Assembly (NCBI GenBank): GCA_947489685.1
Contig: CANLEM010000004.1
Location: 248,001-312,000 of the forward strand
Direction: 5' to 3'
DNA length: 64,000 nt
From: an uncultured Aquimarina sp.
Lineage (GTDB): Bacteria > Bacteroidota > Bacteroidia > Flavobacteriales > Flavobacteriaceae
In this document: positions 8,271 through 17,201 of the stretch, one piece after another
Layout: the number at the start of each line of letters is the position of its first letter
Numbering within the stretch: position 1 is the stretch's first letter
The notes under the pieces: model-generated
Told to the model about the DNA's origin: nothing
Database searches by the model: none
The model's input: the letters and a program-made list of their open reading frames with translations, nothing else
Program-made: the position numbers and the translations under genes

Positions 8271-9548
8271 TTAAATCTGCTTCAGCTTCTCTTCTATATG
8301 TTCAAGGCATAAATTATTAATACTACCTATATGACTATGTTTTGTGTTTTTTTCTGGGGCATAGGTTCCCTTTTCGATGTCTTGTCCTATTTTAACATAA
8401 GCATCTCTAAACGACATACCTTGCATTACTAATTCGTTTAATGTATCGACACTAAATAAGTAATCATATTTAGAGTCATTTAAAATGTCTTTGTTTACCA
8501 TTATTTGAGGTAAAGCATACATTGCCATTTCGAGAGATCCTTTTAGGTTCTGAATAGCAGGAATAATACCTTCTTTTAGTAATTGTAAATCTCTATGATA
8601 TCCACTAGGTAGATTATTGGTTAGAAGGGTAAGTTCGTATGGCAACGCCTGAATTTTATTACACTTTCCTCTTATTAATTCAAAAACATCGGGATTCTTT
8701 TTATGTGGCATAATACTAGAACCTGTAGTAAACTCTGAAGGAATCGTCATGAAATCAAAATTCTGACTCATATACAAACATATATCCATAGCGAGTTTAG
8801 ATAAAGTTCCCGCAATGCTACTAATTGCAAAAGCAGCCGATTTTTCAGATTTACCTCTGCTCATCTGCGCAGCAACGACATTATATTTTAATGTTTCGAA
8901 GCCTAACTCTTTGGTAGTAAACTCTCTATCGATAGGAAAAGAACTACCATAACCTGCCGCACTACCCAAAGGATTTTGATCTACCACTTTTAATGCAGCA
9001 TTCACAAAAAACAAATCATCTACAAAACTCTCGGCATATGCCGAAAACCATAATCCAAATGATGATGGCATAGCAACCTGAAGATGAGTATACCCAGGGA
9101 GTAAGATATCTTTATTCTTTTTTGCTGAAGTCAAAAGATTTGCTGATAACTCCTTTACCATGGATTTAATTTGAGATAATTCTTCTTTTAAGTACAAATG
9201 CATTGCTACCAAAACCTGATCATTACGAGATCTCGCCGTATGGATTCTCTTTCCCGCATCTCCTATTTTATGCGTTAATTCAAATTCAATTTTCGAATGC
9301 ACATCTTCAAACTCCTCCTCGATCACAAAAGTTCCTTCTTCAATTTGATTTTGTAAATCATTGAGCACTTTATGAATTGCGACAGATTCTTTTTCGGAAA
9401 TTAAATTTATACTATGCAGCATTTTGGCATGCGCTAATGTTGCTTGTATATCGTATTTGGCGATTACCAAATCCAACTCTCTATCATTACCTACGGTAAA
9501 CCTATCTATCTTTTGATCTGTTGGTAATCCTTTATCCCAAAGTTTCAT
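8271..9548 (-). CDS. argH: Argininosuccinate lyase
   Basis: A 425-residue enzyme making arginine and fumarate from argininosuccinate. Signature GSSIMPHKKNPDVFEL is at about residues 281-296, and the conserved TARSRNDQV and LPGYTHLQ motifs near residues 103-160 carry active-site residues. It is slightly shorter than the usual 450-460 residues, with a reduced C-terminus. It is the last gene of the arginine operon, 31 nt after argE, followed by a terminator. Confidence 0.96.
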   Translation of the reverse strand: MKLWDKGLPTDQKIDRFTVGNDRELDLVIAKYDIQATLAHAKMLHSINLISEKESVAIHKVLNDLQNQIEEGTFVIEEEFEDVHSKIEFELTHKIGDAGKRIHTARSRNDQVLVAMHLYLKEELSQIKSMVKELSANLLTSAKKNKDILLPGYTHLQVAMPSSFGLWFSAYAESFVDDLFFVNAALKVVDQNPLGSAAGYGSSFPIDREFTTKELGFETLKYNVVAAQMSRGKSEKSAAFAISSIAGTLSKLAMDICLYMSQNFDFMTIPSEFTTGSSIMPHKKNPDVFELIRGKCNKIQALPYELTLLTNNLPSGYHRDLQLLKEGIIPAIQNLKGSLEMAMYALPQIMVNKDILNDSKYDYLFSVDTLNELVMQGMSFRDAYVKIGQDIEKGTYAPEKNTKHSHIGSINNLCLEHIEEKLKQI

Positions 9549-9579
9549 ATTATTCGTATTGTAATCTTATTATACTTGC

Positions 9580-10644
9580 TTATACTATATCTTCTAAAAT
9601 TTTTATATATAACTCGACTCCTTCTTTAATTTCGTTTACATAAATAAATTCGTTTGCAGAGTGAGATCTGGTAGAGTCTCCCGGGCCTAATTTTAACGAA
9701 GGGCAACTCAATACAGATTGGTCAGACAATGTAGGTGAGCCATAAGTTTGTCTCCCCAATTTGATTCCTGATTGTACTATTGGATGATCTATTGGTATGG
9801 ATGAAGAACCTAAATGTAGCGACCTGGGTTTTATTTCTACCTCTTTTGGCATTGCTTGTTTTACAATATCCAAAATCTCTTCATTTTGGTATTTATCATT
9901 TACGCGAATATCCACCACAAAATCACAATGAGCCGGTACTACATTATGTTGTTTTCCTGCGTTTATCTGGGTAACGGTCATTTTAACTTTCCCCAAAGTT
10001 TCAGAGTTTTTTTCAAACTCAAAGGTTTCGAACCATTCTATTACTCTAATCGCATTATATATCGAATTATCATTATTTGGGTGTGCGGCATGGCTGGCAG
10101 TTCCTTTTACCGAAACATCTAATACCAATAGCCCTTTTTCGGCAACTGCCAACTGCATTAAGGTAGGTTCTCCAACAATACCAAACTCTACGTTTTTTAA
10201 ATATTTCAATACACTTTTTAACCCTAAAGGCCCACTACTCTCCTCCTCTGCAGATGCTACTATTACAAAGTTGTATTTTAAATTTTTCTTATTATAAAAA
10301 TGTGTAAAAGCCGCCATCAAAGACACCAAACATCCTCCAGCATCATTACTTCCTAAACCATGCAGTTTTCCGTCTTGTACAAAAGCTTTAAAAGGATCAT
10401 TTGTATAATTGTCATTGGGCTTTACGGTATCATGATGGGAGTTTAATAAAATAGTCGGTTTAGCTTCATCGAAGTATTTATTATAAGCCCAGATGTTATT
10501 ATTTTCTCTTTCAAAAGAAATATCATATTTCATAAACCAATTTTCGATCCATTGAGCCGTCTTTTCCTCTTCGGAAGAGAAAGATGGAGTCTCTATTAAT
10601 CTATTTAAAAGTGATATGGCTTCGGTTGTTAATTCTTGTATCAT
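9580..10644 (-). CDS. argE: M20-family N-acylornithine/N-acylcitrulline deacylase
   Basis: A 354-residue zinc peptidase-fold deacylase. Metal and catalytic motifs are visible: HHDTV (about 70-74), SNDAGG (about 99-104) and AEEESS (about 131-136), with a dimerisation domain from about 170. In Bacteroidetes that use ArgF', this enzyme removes the acyl group after carbamoylation, so the likely substrate is N-succinyl- or N-acetyl-citrulline rather than acetylornithine. That is inferred from the linked argF'. It lies between argB (4-nt gap) and argH. Confidence 0.88.
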   Translation of the reverse strand: MIQELTTEAISLLNRLIETPSFSSEEEKTAQWIENWFMKYDISFERENNNIWAYNKYFDEAKPTILLNSHHDTVKPNDNYTNDPFKAFVQDGKLHGLGSNDAGGCLVSLMAAFTHFYNKKNLKYNFVIVASAEEESSGPLGLKSVLKYLKNVEFGIVGEPTLMQLAVAEKGLLVLDVSVKGTASHAAHPNNDNSIYNAIRVIEWFETFEFEKNSETLGKVKMTVTQINAGKQHNVVPAHCDFVVDIRVNDKYQNEEILDIVKQAMPKEVEIKPRSLHLGSSSIPIDHPIVQSGIKLGRQTYGSPTLSDQSVLSCPSLKLGPGDSTRSHSANEFIYVNEIKEGVELYIKILEDIV

Positions 10645-10648
10645 AATT

Positions 10649-11431
10649 TTATAGACTAAGTATTGTGTGTTTAATCGTATGATCTTTTATAAAATCTGCA
10701 TTAGCTATGTGTACTTTATTTACATTTTTTTGTAATGCATCAAAACAGTTTTGAAGTTTAGGTAACATACCATCTGCAATGATCTCTTTATCTCTTAACT
10801 TTGAATACTTGTTGAGATCAATGTGTTCGATTACAGAATCTTTATCATTAATGTTTTCTAATACTCCTTTTAATTCAAAACAATAAAAAAGAGAGACTTC
10901 AAAACTCTTACTCATTGCAACTGCAATTTCTGATGCGATTGTATCCGCATTAGTGTTTAATAATTGACCGTTACCATCATGGGTAACTGCACAAAAAATT
11001 GGTGTAATCCCTAATTTTAAAAACCCTTTTATTACTTTGTCATCTACTTTTAATATATCTCCGACATATCCATAATCAATAAACTGTATTGGTCTTTTTT
11101 CTGCCATGATGATATTGGCATCTGATCCTGTTAAACCAAGAGCATTACAATCGTTTTTTTGCAAACCAGAAACAATGGTCTTGTTTACCAAACCAGCATA
11201 GGTCATAATAACAATGTCCAAGTTTTGTGCAGAAGTAATTCTTCTACCATCTATCATTTCTGTCTTAACCCCTAATTTATTTGCCATTAGTGTAGCCGAT
11301 TTACCTCCTCCATGAACCAGGATTTTAGGCCCTTCAACTTTAGAAAAATCTTTTAGAAATGAATCCAAAGCTTCTTGGTTTTCTATAATATTGCCTCCTA
11401 TTTTGGCAACAAGTAATTTTGGTTTTTCCAT
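10649..11431 (-). CDS. argB: N-acetylglutamate (acylglutamate) kinase
   Basis: A 260-residue amino-acid kinase phosphorylating the gamma-carboxyl of N-acylglutamate. KIGGNIIENQE (residues about 9-19) and VHGGGKSATLMANKLGV (about 39-55) form the phosphate- and substrate-binding loops. The ATG at 11431 (MEKPKLLVAKIGG) is preferred to the ATG at 11449, because the latter overlaps the argF' stop and adds a Lys-rich extension. It lacks the N-terminal extension of arginine-sensitive hexameric enzymes, so feedback inhibition by arginine is not obvious from sequence. Confidence 0.95.
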   Translation of the reverse strand: MEKPKLLVAKIGGNIIENQEALDSFLKDFSKVEGPKILVHGGGKSATLMANKLGVKTEMIDGRRITSAQNLDIVIMTYAGLVNKTIVSGLQKNDCNALGLTGSDANIIMAEKRPIQFIDYGYVGDILKVDDKVIKGFLKLGITPIFCAVTHDGNGQLLNTNADTIASEIAVAMSKSFEVSLFYCFELKGVLENINDKDSVIEHIDLNKYSKLRDKEIIADGMLPKLQNCFDALQKNVNKVHIANADFIKDHTIKHTILSL

Positions 11432-11435
11432 TTTT

Positions 11436-12395
11436 TTAAACTTTTTCAAGAATTTTCTTTAATACCAACTGCGCCGCATACGTTCTGTTATTAGCTTGCT
11501 CAATAACAATTGAGTTTTGACTATCTATAACAGCATCATCTACCACTACATTTCTTCTTACCGGCAAACAATGCATGAACTTTGCATCGTTTGTTAATTT
11601 CATTTTTTTTTCGGTAATTCTCCACGCAGGATCTTGATGTAGTATTGCTCCATAATCTTCATAAGAACTCCAGTTTTTTACGTACACAAAATCGGCATCT
11701 TTTAGTGCATTTTCTTGGTTGTAATCAATGGGCACCTCTTTAGTAATCTGACTGGCTAACTCATATCCCTTAGGGTGGGTAATTACAAAATCTGCGTCCA
11801 TTCGTTGCATCATTTCTACAAATGAATTGGCAACAGCCTGGGGCAAAGCTTTTGGATGCGGCGCCCATGATAACACAACCTTTGGTTTATCTATTATTTT
11901 ATGTTCGGTAATCGTAATAGCATCGGTTAATGCTTGTAAAGGATGACTTGTAGCACTTTCCATATTTATGACAGGTACCGAAGCATATTTGATAAAACTT
12001 TTCAATACATTCTCGCTATAATCATCCTCCCTATTTTCTAATTTCGCAAAAGCTCGAATTGCCAGCACATCGCAATATTGAGACACCACTTGTGCAGCTT
12101 CTTTAATATGTTCAGAGTTTCCTTGATCCATTACGGTTCCGTCGCCATATTCTAACGACCATCCCTGGTCGGTAAAATTCATTACTATAACATTCATCCC
12201 CAAATTAAAAGCCGCCTTTTGAGTACTTAAACGTGTACGTAAACTTGGGTTAAAAAACAGTAATCCTATTGTTTTATCCTCTCCCAACGTCTTATCTACC
12301 AAAGGCTTGTTTTTTATTTTGATAGCTTCTTCTATCCATTCATTAAGGCAATCTATATCCTGTATCGAAAAATAATTATTCATAGTGTATTGCAT
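11436..12395 (-). CDS. argF': N-acylornithine carbamoyltransferase (ArgF')
   Basis: A 319-residue transcarbamylase of the ArgF' type found in Bacteroidetes and Xanthomonadales, which carbamoylates N-succinyl- or N-acetyl-ornithine. The carbamoyl-phosphate motif appears as FNPSLRTRLST (about residues 48-58) in place of STRT; the HPLQALTD loop and the late HCLPVRR motif replace HCLP-type OTC signatures. The stretch GNSEHIKEAA near residue 90 covers the region that separates succinyl- from acetyl-ornithine enzymes. Alternative ATG at 12383 is equally possible. Catalytically it needs acylated intermediates, matching argE and the GNAT in the same operon. Confidence 0.92.
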   Translation of the reverse strand: MQYTMNNYFSIQDIDCLNEWIEEAIKIKNKPLVDKTLGEDKTIGLLFFNPSLRTRLSTQKAAFNLGMNVIVMNFTDQGWSLEYGDGTVMDQGNSEHIKEAAQVVSQYCDVLAIRAFAKLENREDDYSENVLKSFIKYASVPVINMESATSHPLQALTDAITITEHKIIDKPKVVLSWAPHPKALPQAVANSFVEMMQRMDADFVITHPKGYELASQITKEVPIDYNQENALKDADFVYVKNWSSYEDYGAILHQDPAWRITEKKMKLTNDAKFMHCLPVRRNVVVDDAVIDSQNSIVIEQANNRTYAAQLVLKKILEKV

Positions 12396-12453
12396 TAGTT
12401 ATTCTTATAAATAGACCCTATTTCTTGATCTATATATAGTGTACTACTCATGA

Positions 12454-13593
12454 TTAAACCTTTTCTGGTACCAAAGCATTTTGTAATGCTTTTATAAATT
12501 GATCTATTTCCTTTTTACCTATGCTTAGTGGAGGTAGAATTCGCAACAAGTTTTTATTCATTGCCCCACCTGTAAAAATATGTTCGTCATGTATTAATTT
12601 CTTGCGTAAATCTGCTACTTCAAAATCAAACTCTAACCCCAGCATTAACCCTTTTCCTTTTATTTTTTTTACACCCGGAATGTTTGCCGAACAAGACATA
12701 AAATATGCTCCGGTTTGCATTGCATTATCAATTAAACTTTCGATTTCTATAACTTCTAAAACCGATAGTGCCGCAGCACATGCCAGGTGGTTACCTCCAA
12801 AAGTGGTACCCAACAACCCATAACTTGGTTTAATATGAGGAGCAATTAAAACTCCTCCAATAGGGAAACCGTTACCCATACCTTTGGCTACAGAAATAAT
12901 ATCCGGAGTTATGCCGTGATATTGATGAGCAAAGAACTTTCCTGTTCTTCCGTATCCAGATTGGATCTCATCCAAAATTAAAACCACTCCATATTCATGA
13001 CACAGAACTTCCAATCCTTTAAAAAAATCGGCAGTACCCTCGTCTAGTCCTCCCACTCCTTGGATAGGCTCTATAATCACTGCACATACGTCTTCTTTTT
13101 TTAATTCATTTTGCACCAATTCTAATTGATTAAGAGGTAAAAAAGTAACGTCTTGTTGTTTGTTTAGAGGCGCATTAATTTTATCATTATCTGTAACTGC
13201 AACTGCCGCAGATGTCCTTCCGTGAAATCCATTTTGAAAAGCAACTACCCTTGATTTCCCTGTTTGAAAAGAAGCTAACTTTAAAGCATTCTCATTAGCT
13301 TCTGCTCCAGAATTGCATAAAAACAATTGATAATCGTTATACCCAGAAACTTCTCCTAATTTTTGAGCCAATTGTTGTTGCAAATTATTGTGTACTGCAT
13401 TAGAATAAAAACCAATTTTATCTACTTGTTCTTTTAATTTCTTGACATAATGCGGATGCGAATGACCAATAGAGATTACAGCATGTCCTCCGTATAAATC
13501 AAGATATTCTGTACCGTTTTTATCTACTACTATGCTATCATAAGCTTTCACTGGTTCTACATCATACAGTGGATATACATCAAATAGTTTCAT
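12454..13593 (-). CDS. argD: Acetylornithine/succinylornithine aminotransferase
   Basis: A 379-residue class-III PLP aminotransferase converting N-acylglutamate semialdehyde to N-acylornithine. Features seen: GGHAVISIGHSHP, the LCNSGAEANENALKLA phosphate-binding stretch, ILDEIQSGYGRTGKFFAHQ with the PLP-contacting Asp, and SVAKGMGNGFPIGGVL with the Schiff-base Lys. The ATG at 13593 is chosen over an upstream GTG at 13596. Only 5 nt separate it from the proC stop. Confidence 0.95.
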   Translation of the reverse strand: MKLFDVYPLYDVEPVKAYDSIVVDKNGTEYLDLYGGHAVISIGHSHPHYVKKLKEQVDKIGFYSNAVHNNLQQQLAQKLGEVSGYNDYQLFLCNSGAEANENALKLASFQTGKSRVVAFQNGFHGRTSAAVAVTDNDKINAPLNKQQDVTFLPLNQLELVQNELKKEDVCAVIIEPIQGVGGLDEGTADFFKGLEVLCHEYGVVLILDEIQSGYGRTGKFFAHQYHGITPDIISVAKGMGNGFPIGGVLIAPHIKPSYGLLGTTFGGNHLACAAALSVLEVIEIESLIDNAMQTGAYFMSCSANIPGVKKIKGKGLMLGLEFDFEVADLRKKLIHDEHIFTGGAMNKNLLRILPPLSIGKKEIDQFIKALQNALVPEKV

Positions 13594-13598
13594 CACGT

Positions 13599-14393
13599 TT
13601 ATTTTATAGTGTTTATTTTTTCATATGAAGCCATAACTCCTTTTATTACTGAAGAGCTTAGTCCTTGATGCTCCATCTCATTTAACCCCTCGATGGTGCA
13701 ACCTTGCGGAGTCGTCACTTTATCAATCTCTCTTTCGGGATGAGTTCCATTTTTAGCTACTAAGGTAGCCGCACCTATTGCCGTTTGTACGGCTATAATT
13801 TGTGCTTCGTGAGGATGAAACCCCATTTGTATACCTCCTTGAATCATGGCTCTTAAAAATCGTAGAAAAAATGCTATCCCACTTGCTCCAAGAACAGTGG
13901 CTGCCTGCATTAATCTTTCTTCTATAATCAAAGTCTGGCCAATAGTATCGAACATCTTTTCTACCATTGCTAATTCCTCTTTTACATCTTCATTAGCAGC
14001 TATACAGGTCATTGAGAGTTTTTTTGAAGCTCCTGTATTTGGCATTACCCTAACTACCTTATTATCTGGCACAACAGTATTGATTTCGGCTATTGATGTT
14101 CCTGTAACTGTAGAAATAAGAACCTGATCTAATGTCAAAACATCTTTAATTTCTTGTAACACAGCATCCAATTGTCTGGGTTGTACACATAAAATAATCC
14201 ATTTCACATTTTTTATAGATTCGATACAATTTTGCGAAGTTGCAACTCCAAGTTTTTCTTCAACTTCTTTTAAATTATATTTCGATTTATCTACAACCGT
14301 AATATTCTTGGCTTGAAAAAGATCACTATTTGCCAATCCTGATATGATGGATTTTCCTAAGTTACCGCCTCCTATAATTGTTATTGTATTCAT
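13599..14393 (-). CDS. proC: Pyrroline-5-carboxylate reductase
   Basis: A 264-residue NAD(P)H-dependent enzyme forming proline from pyrroline-5-carboxylate. N-terminal Rossmann motif TIIGGGNLGKSIISGL (residues 4-19); conserved CVQPRQLDAVL and VRVMPNTGA; C-terminal dimerisation helix with TTPQGCTIEGLNEMEHQGL. It is embedded between argC and argD, tying proline synthesis to arginine-operon control. Glutamate kinase and glutamyl-phosphate reductase (proBA) are not in the window, so the substrate could come from elsewhere, including ornithine metabolism. Confidence 0.94.
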   Translation of the reverse strand: MNTITIIGGGNLGKSIISGLANSDLFQAKNITVVDKSKYNLKEVEEKLGVATSQNCIESIKNVKWIILCVQPRQLDAVLQEIKDVLTLDQVLISTVTGTSIAEINTVVPDNKVVRVMPNTGASKKLSMTCIAANEDVKEELAMVEKMFDTIGQTLIIEERLMQAATVLGASGIAFFLRFLRAMIQGGIQMGFHPHEAQIIAVQTAIGAATLVAKNGTHPEREIDKVTTPQGCTIEGLNEMEHQGLSSSVIKGVMASYEKINTIK

Positions 14394-14407
14394 TTTATTT
14401 CTTTTTA

Positions 14408-15388
14408 TTAAAAAGCACTTGCCTTTAATGCTAGTCCTGTTTTTTCTTTTAATCCAAACATTAAATTCATATTATGAATAGCTTGCCCGGATGCACCTTT
14501 TATTAGATTATCTATTACTGAAGTGATCAATAACATCCCGTTTTTTTTACGAATATGAAGAATACATTTATTAGTATTTACTACTTGTTTGAGATGAATT
14601 TCACTGTCGGAGACTACCGTAAATTCGGCATCTTTATAAAAGTTTTTAAACAACTGTATTGCGCTCTCTTCGCTATCTTTATACTCGGTATACATTGTGG
14701 CATAAATCCCTTTACTGAAATTACCTCTGTTGGGAATAAAGAAAATTGGACTTTCGAAATTAGTTTGTACCGTTTTAATGCTTTGTTCGATCTCATCCAA
14801 ATGCTGGTGAGTAAATACTTTATAGCTCGAAAAATTATTATCTCTCCAACTAAAATGTGTTGTACCTCCTGGCATAACACCTGCACCCGTACTACCTGTG
14901 GTAGCATTAATATGCACGGTATTATTTAATTTGCCTGCACTTGCTAATGGTAATAGTCCGATTTGAATCGCCGTTGCAAAGCATCCCGGATTTGCTATGT
15001 TTTGAGCCGATTTAATTTTTTCCTTTTGTAATTCGGAAAGACCATATACAAAATTCCTATTTTGAAAATTTTGATCTTTTTCTAATCTAAAATCATTTCC
15101 TAAATCAATGATTTTGGTAGTTTCCGAAAAACTATTTGCTTCCAAAAATGATTTGGACCTCCCATGACCTAAGCAAAGAAATAATACATCCACTAATGCA
15201 TTTATGTTATCTGTAAACTTAAGAGTTGTTTCTCCTATCAAATCAGGATGTTGCTCATAGATAAACTTACCCGCGTTTGTTGTACTAAACACAAAATTCA
15301 GTTCTACATTTGGATGATGAACAAGTAACCTTAACAACTCTCCTGCCGTATATCCTGATCCACCAATAATACCTACTTTGATCTTCAT
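14408..15388 (-). CDS. argC: N-acyl-gamma-glutamyl-phosphate reductase
   Basis: A 326-residue NADPH-dependent reductase making the N-acylglutamate semialdehyde. Rossmann motif GIIGGSGYTAGELLRLL (residues 6-22), catalytic Cys in ANPGCFATAIQIGLLPL (about residue 134) and the TGSTGAGVMPGG loop are all present. It overlaps the argG stop by 4 nt (ATGA), indicating translational coupling. Confidence 0.96.
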   Translation of the reverse strand: MKIKVGIIGGSGYTAGELLRLLVHHPNVELNFVFSTTNAGKFIYEQHPDLIGETTLKFTDNINALVDVLFLCLGHGRSKSFLEANSFSETTKIIDLGNDFRLEKDQNFQNRNFVYGLSELQKEKIKSAQNIANPGCFATAIQIGLLPLASAGKLNNTVHINATTGSTGAGVMPGGTTHFSWRDNNFSSYKVFTHQHLDEIEQSIKTVQTNFESPIFFIPNRGNFSKGIYATMYTEYKDSEESAIQLFKNFYKDAEFTVVSDSEIHLKQVVNTNKCILHIRKKNGMLLITSVIDNLIKGASGQAIHNMNLMFGLKEKTGLALKASAF

Positions 15389-16572
15389 TTTTCTGAGTTT
15401 ATGTTATGGTATATTTTATTTGCATTGCCATAGATTTTAATAAAACCTTTAGCGTCTTCAGAGGTCCAGGAATTATTCATTTCTCCATACTGACCAAAAT
15501 CAGATTTCATCATATCAAAATCAGATGCTATTCCTTCTAAGCTAAAATGATATGGTTTCAGTTTTATGTGTACATTACCGGTAACTGTTTTTTGAGAATC
15601 CTCCATAAAGACTTCAATATTTCTCATGACCGGATCCAGATAATTTCCTTCGTGCAACAACATCCCATACCAGTTAGCCAGTTGTTCTTTCCAGTATTGC
15701 TGCCATTTTGTTAACACATGTTTCTCTAATAAATGGTGTGCTTTGATAATTACAATTGGGGCAGCAGCCTCAAAGCCTACTCTTCCTTTAATTCCAATAA
15801 TAGTATCGCCAACATGAATATCTCTACCTATGGCAAATGAACTGGCCAGTTCTTCTAGTTTTTGAATATTTTTAACGGGAGTATCTATAACACCATCCAA
15901 TCCGATCAATTCTCCTTTTTCAAAATTGAGAGTAATCATCTCTTCTTTATCTTTTTGCAATTGACTTGGATAAGCAGACTCGGGTAAAGCACCATGAGAA
16001 GTCAAGGTTTCTTTTCCTCCGACACTGGTACCCCAAATACCTTTGTTTATAGAATACTGAGCTTTTTCCCAATTATAATGTACATCATGCGTTTTTAGAT
16101 ATGCTACTTCGTCTTGTCTAGACAGTTTTAAATCTCTAATTGGTGTAATAATTTGAATTTCTGGAGCTAAAGTTTGAAAAATTACATCAAATCGTATTTG
16201 ATCGTTTCCGGCTCCGGTACTACCATGAGCAATATATTTAGCACCTACTTTTTTGGCATAATTAATTACCTCAATCGCTTGAAAAATTCGTTCTGCACTT
16301 ACCGAAAGTGGGTACGTATTATTTTTTAAAACATTACCAAAAATCAAATACTTGATTGCTTTTTGATAAAACTCATCTAAAATCGTTTTGTTCATATGAG
16401 AGGTGCTTCCTAATTCATATGCTCTCTTCTCTGTTTCTTCTAATTCTTTATCCGAAAATCCTCCGGTATTTACTAGTATGGTGTGAACTTCAAGGTTTTT
16501 TTCATGAATTAAATATTTCACACAATATGAGGTATCTAGTCCCCCACTATATGCCAATACTACTTTTTCCAT
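15385..16572 (-). CDS. argG: Argininosuccinate synthase
   Basis: A 395-residue ligase joining citrulline and aspartate with ATP. The PP-loop VLAYSGGLDTSYCVKYL is at residues 5-21; the HGSTGAGNDQIRFD segment (about 116-129) binds substrates, and SINKGIWGTSVGG is typical. Its start overlaps the GNAT stop by 13 nt. Usual family length. Its position as second gene, far from argH, is typical of flavobacterial arg clusters. Confidence 0.97.
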   Translation of the reverse strand: MEKVVLAYSGGLDTSYCVKYLIHEKNLEVHTILVNTGGFSDKELEETEKRAYELGSTSHMNKTILDEFYQKAIKYLIFGNVLKNNTYPLSVSAERIFQAIEVINYAKKVGAKYIAHGSTGAGNDQIRFDVIFQTLAPEIQIITPIRDLKLSRQDEVAYLKTHDVHYNWEKAQYSINKGIWGTSVGGKETLTSHGALPESAYPSQLQKDKEEMITLNFEKGELIGLDGVIDTPVKNIQKLEELASSFAIGRDIHVGDTIIGIKGRVGFEAAAPIVIIKAHHLLEKHVLTKWQQYWKEQLANWYGMLLHEGNYLDPVMRNIEVFMEDSQKTVTGNVHIKLKPYHFSLEGIASDFDMMKSDFGQYGEMNNSWTSEDAKGFIKIYGNANKIYHNINSEK

Positions 16573-17201
16573 AGCACTAATTGTTTATTGGTTGCAAGCA
16601 TTGTTTGCTTGATATTTTTTAATCTTTTAAGCACTTTTTTGTTGTACCATTTTTCTTTTTTCTTTCTCTTCTGATCCGGGTCATATAACATTCCTGTGCA
16701 AAGGCACATTTTGTGATCTTTTGAGGTAAGAATATCATAATTGGTGCATGTTTTACAACCTGCCCAAAATTTGGGATCATCTGTTAGTTCAGAAAAAGTA
16801 ACTGGTTTATATCCCAAATCAGAATTTATTTTCATTACTGCCAAGCCTGTCGTAATTCCGAATACTTTTGAAGCAGGATATTTTGACAAAGAGTAATTGA
16901 ATGTAAATTCTTTAATCTTTTTTGCCAATCCCTGATTTCTAAAATCGGGATGTACAATCAATCCGGAGTGAGCGACATATTTCTCATGTCCCCAAACTTC
17001 GATATAACAAAAACCTGCAAATTGATTGCCGGATAATGCAATTATTGCATTTCCGTTAATCATCTTATTTTGCACATAGTTTGGTGTTCGTTTGGCAATA
17101 CCGGTTCCTCGTACTTTTGCCGAATCGGATATTACTTCACATATTTCCTGAGCATAGTGAAGATGACTATTATTAGCGATTATAATATGTACCTGTTGCA
17201 T
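16560..17201 (-). CDS. GNAT acyltransferase heading the arg operon (candidate N-acylglutamate synthase)
   Basis: A 213-residue protein with a GNAT core: HSGLIVHPDFRNQGLAKKIKEF (about residues 84-105) is the acyl-CoA loop, followed by FGITTGLAVMKINSDLGYKPV. A Cys-rich segment (CKTC, MCLCTGM) follows and the tail is strongly basic (KRKKKEKWYNKKVLKRLKN). The ATG at 17201 is used; an upstream TTG is unlikely. First gene of the operon, it overlaps argG. The operon has no argA or argJ, so this GNAT is the obvious candidate for the missing glutamate N-acyltransferase. The fold is clear; the reaction is inferred from context. Confidence 0.78.
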   Translation of the reverse strand: MQQVHIIIANNSHLHYAQEICEVISDSAKVRGTGIAKRTPNYVQNKMINGNAIIALSGNQFAGFCYIEVWGHEKYVAHSGLIVHPDFRNQGLAKKIKEFTFNYSLSKYPASKVFGITTGLAVMKINSDLGYKPVTFSELTDDPKFWAGCKTCTNYDILTSKDHKMCLCTGMLYDPDQKRKKKEKWYNKKVLKRLKNIKQTMLATNKQLVLWKK

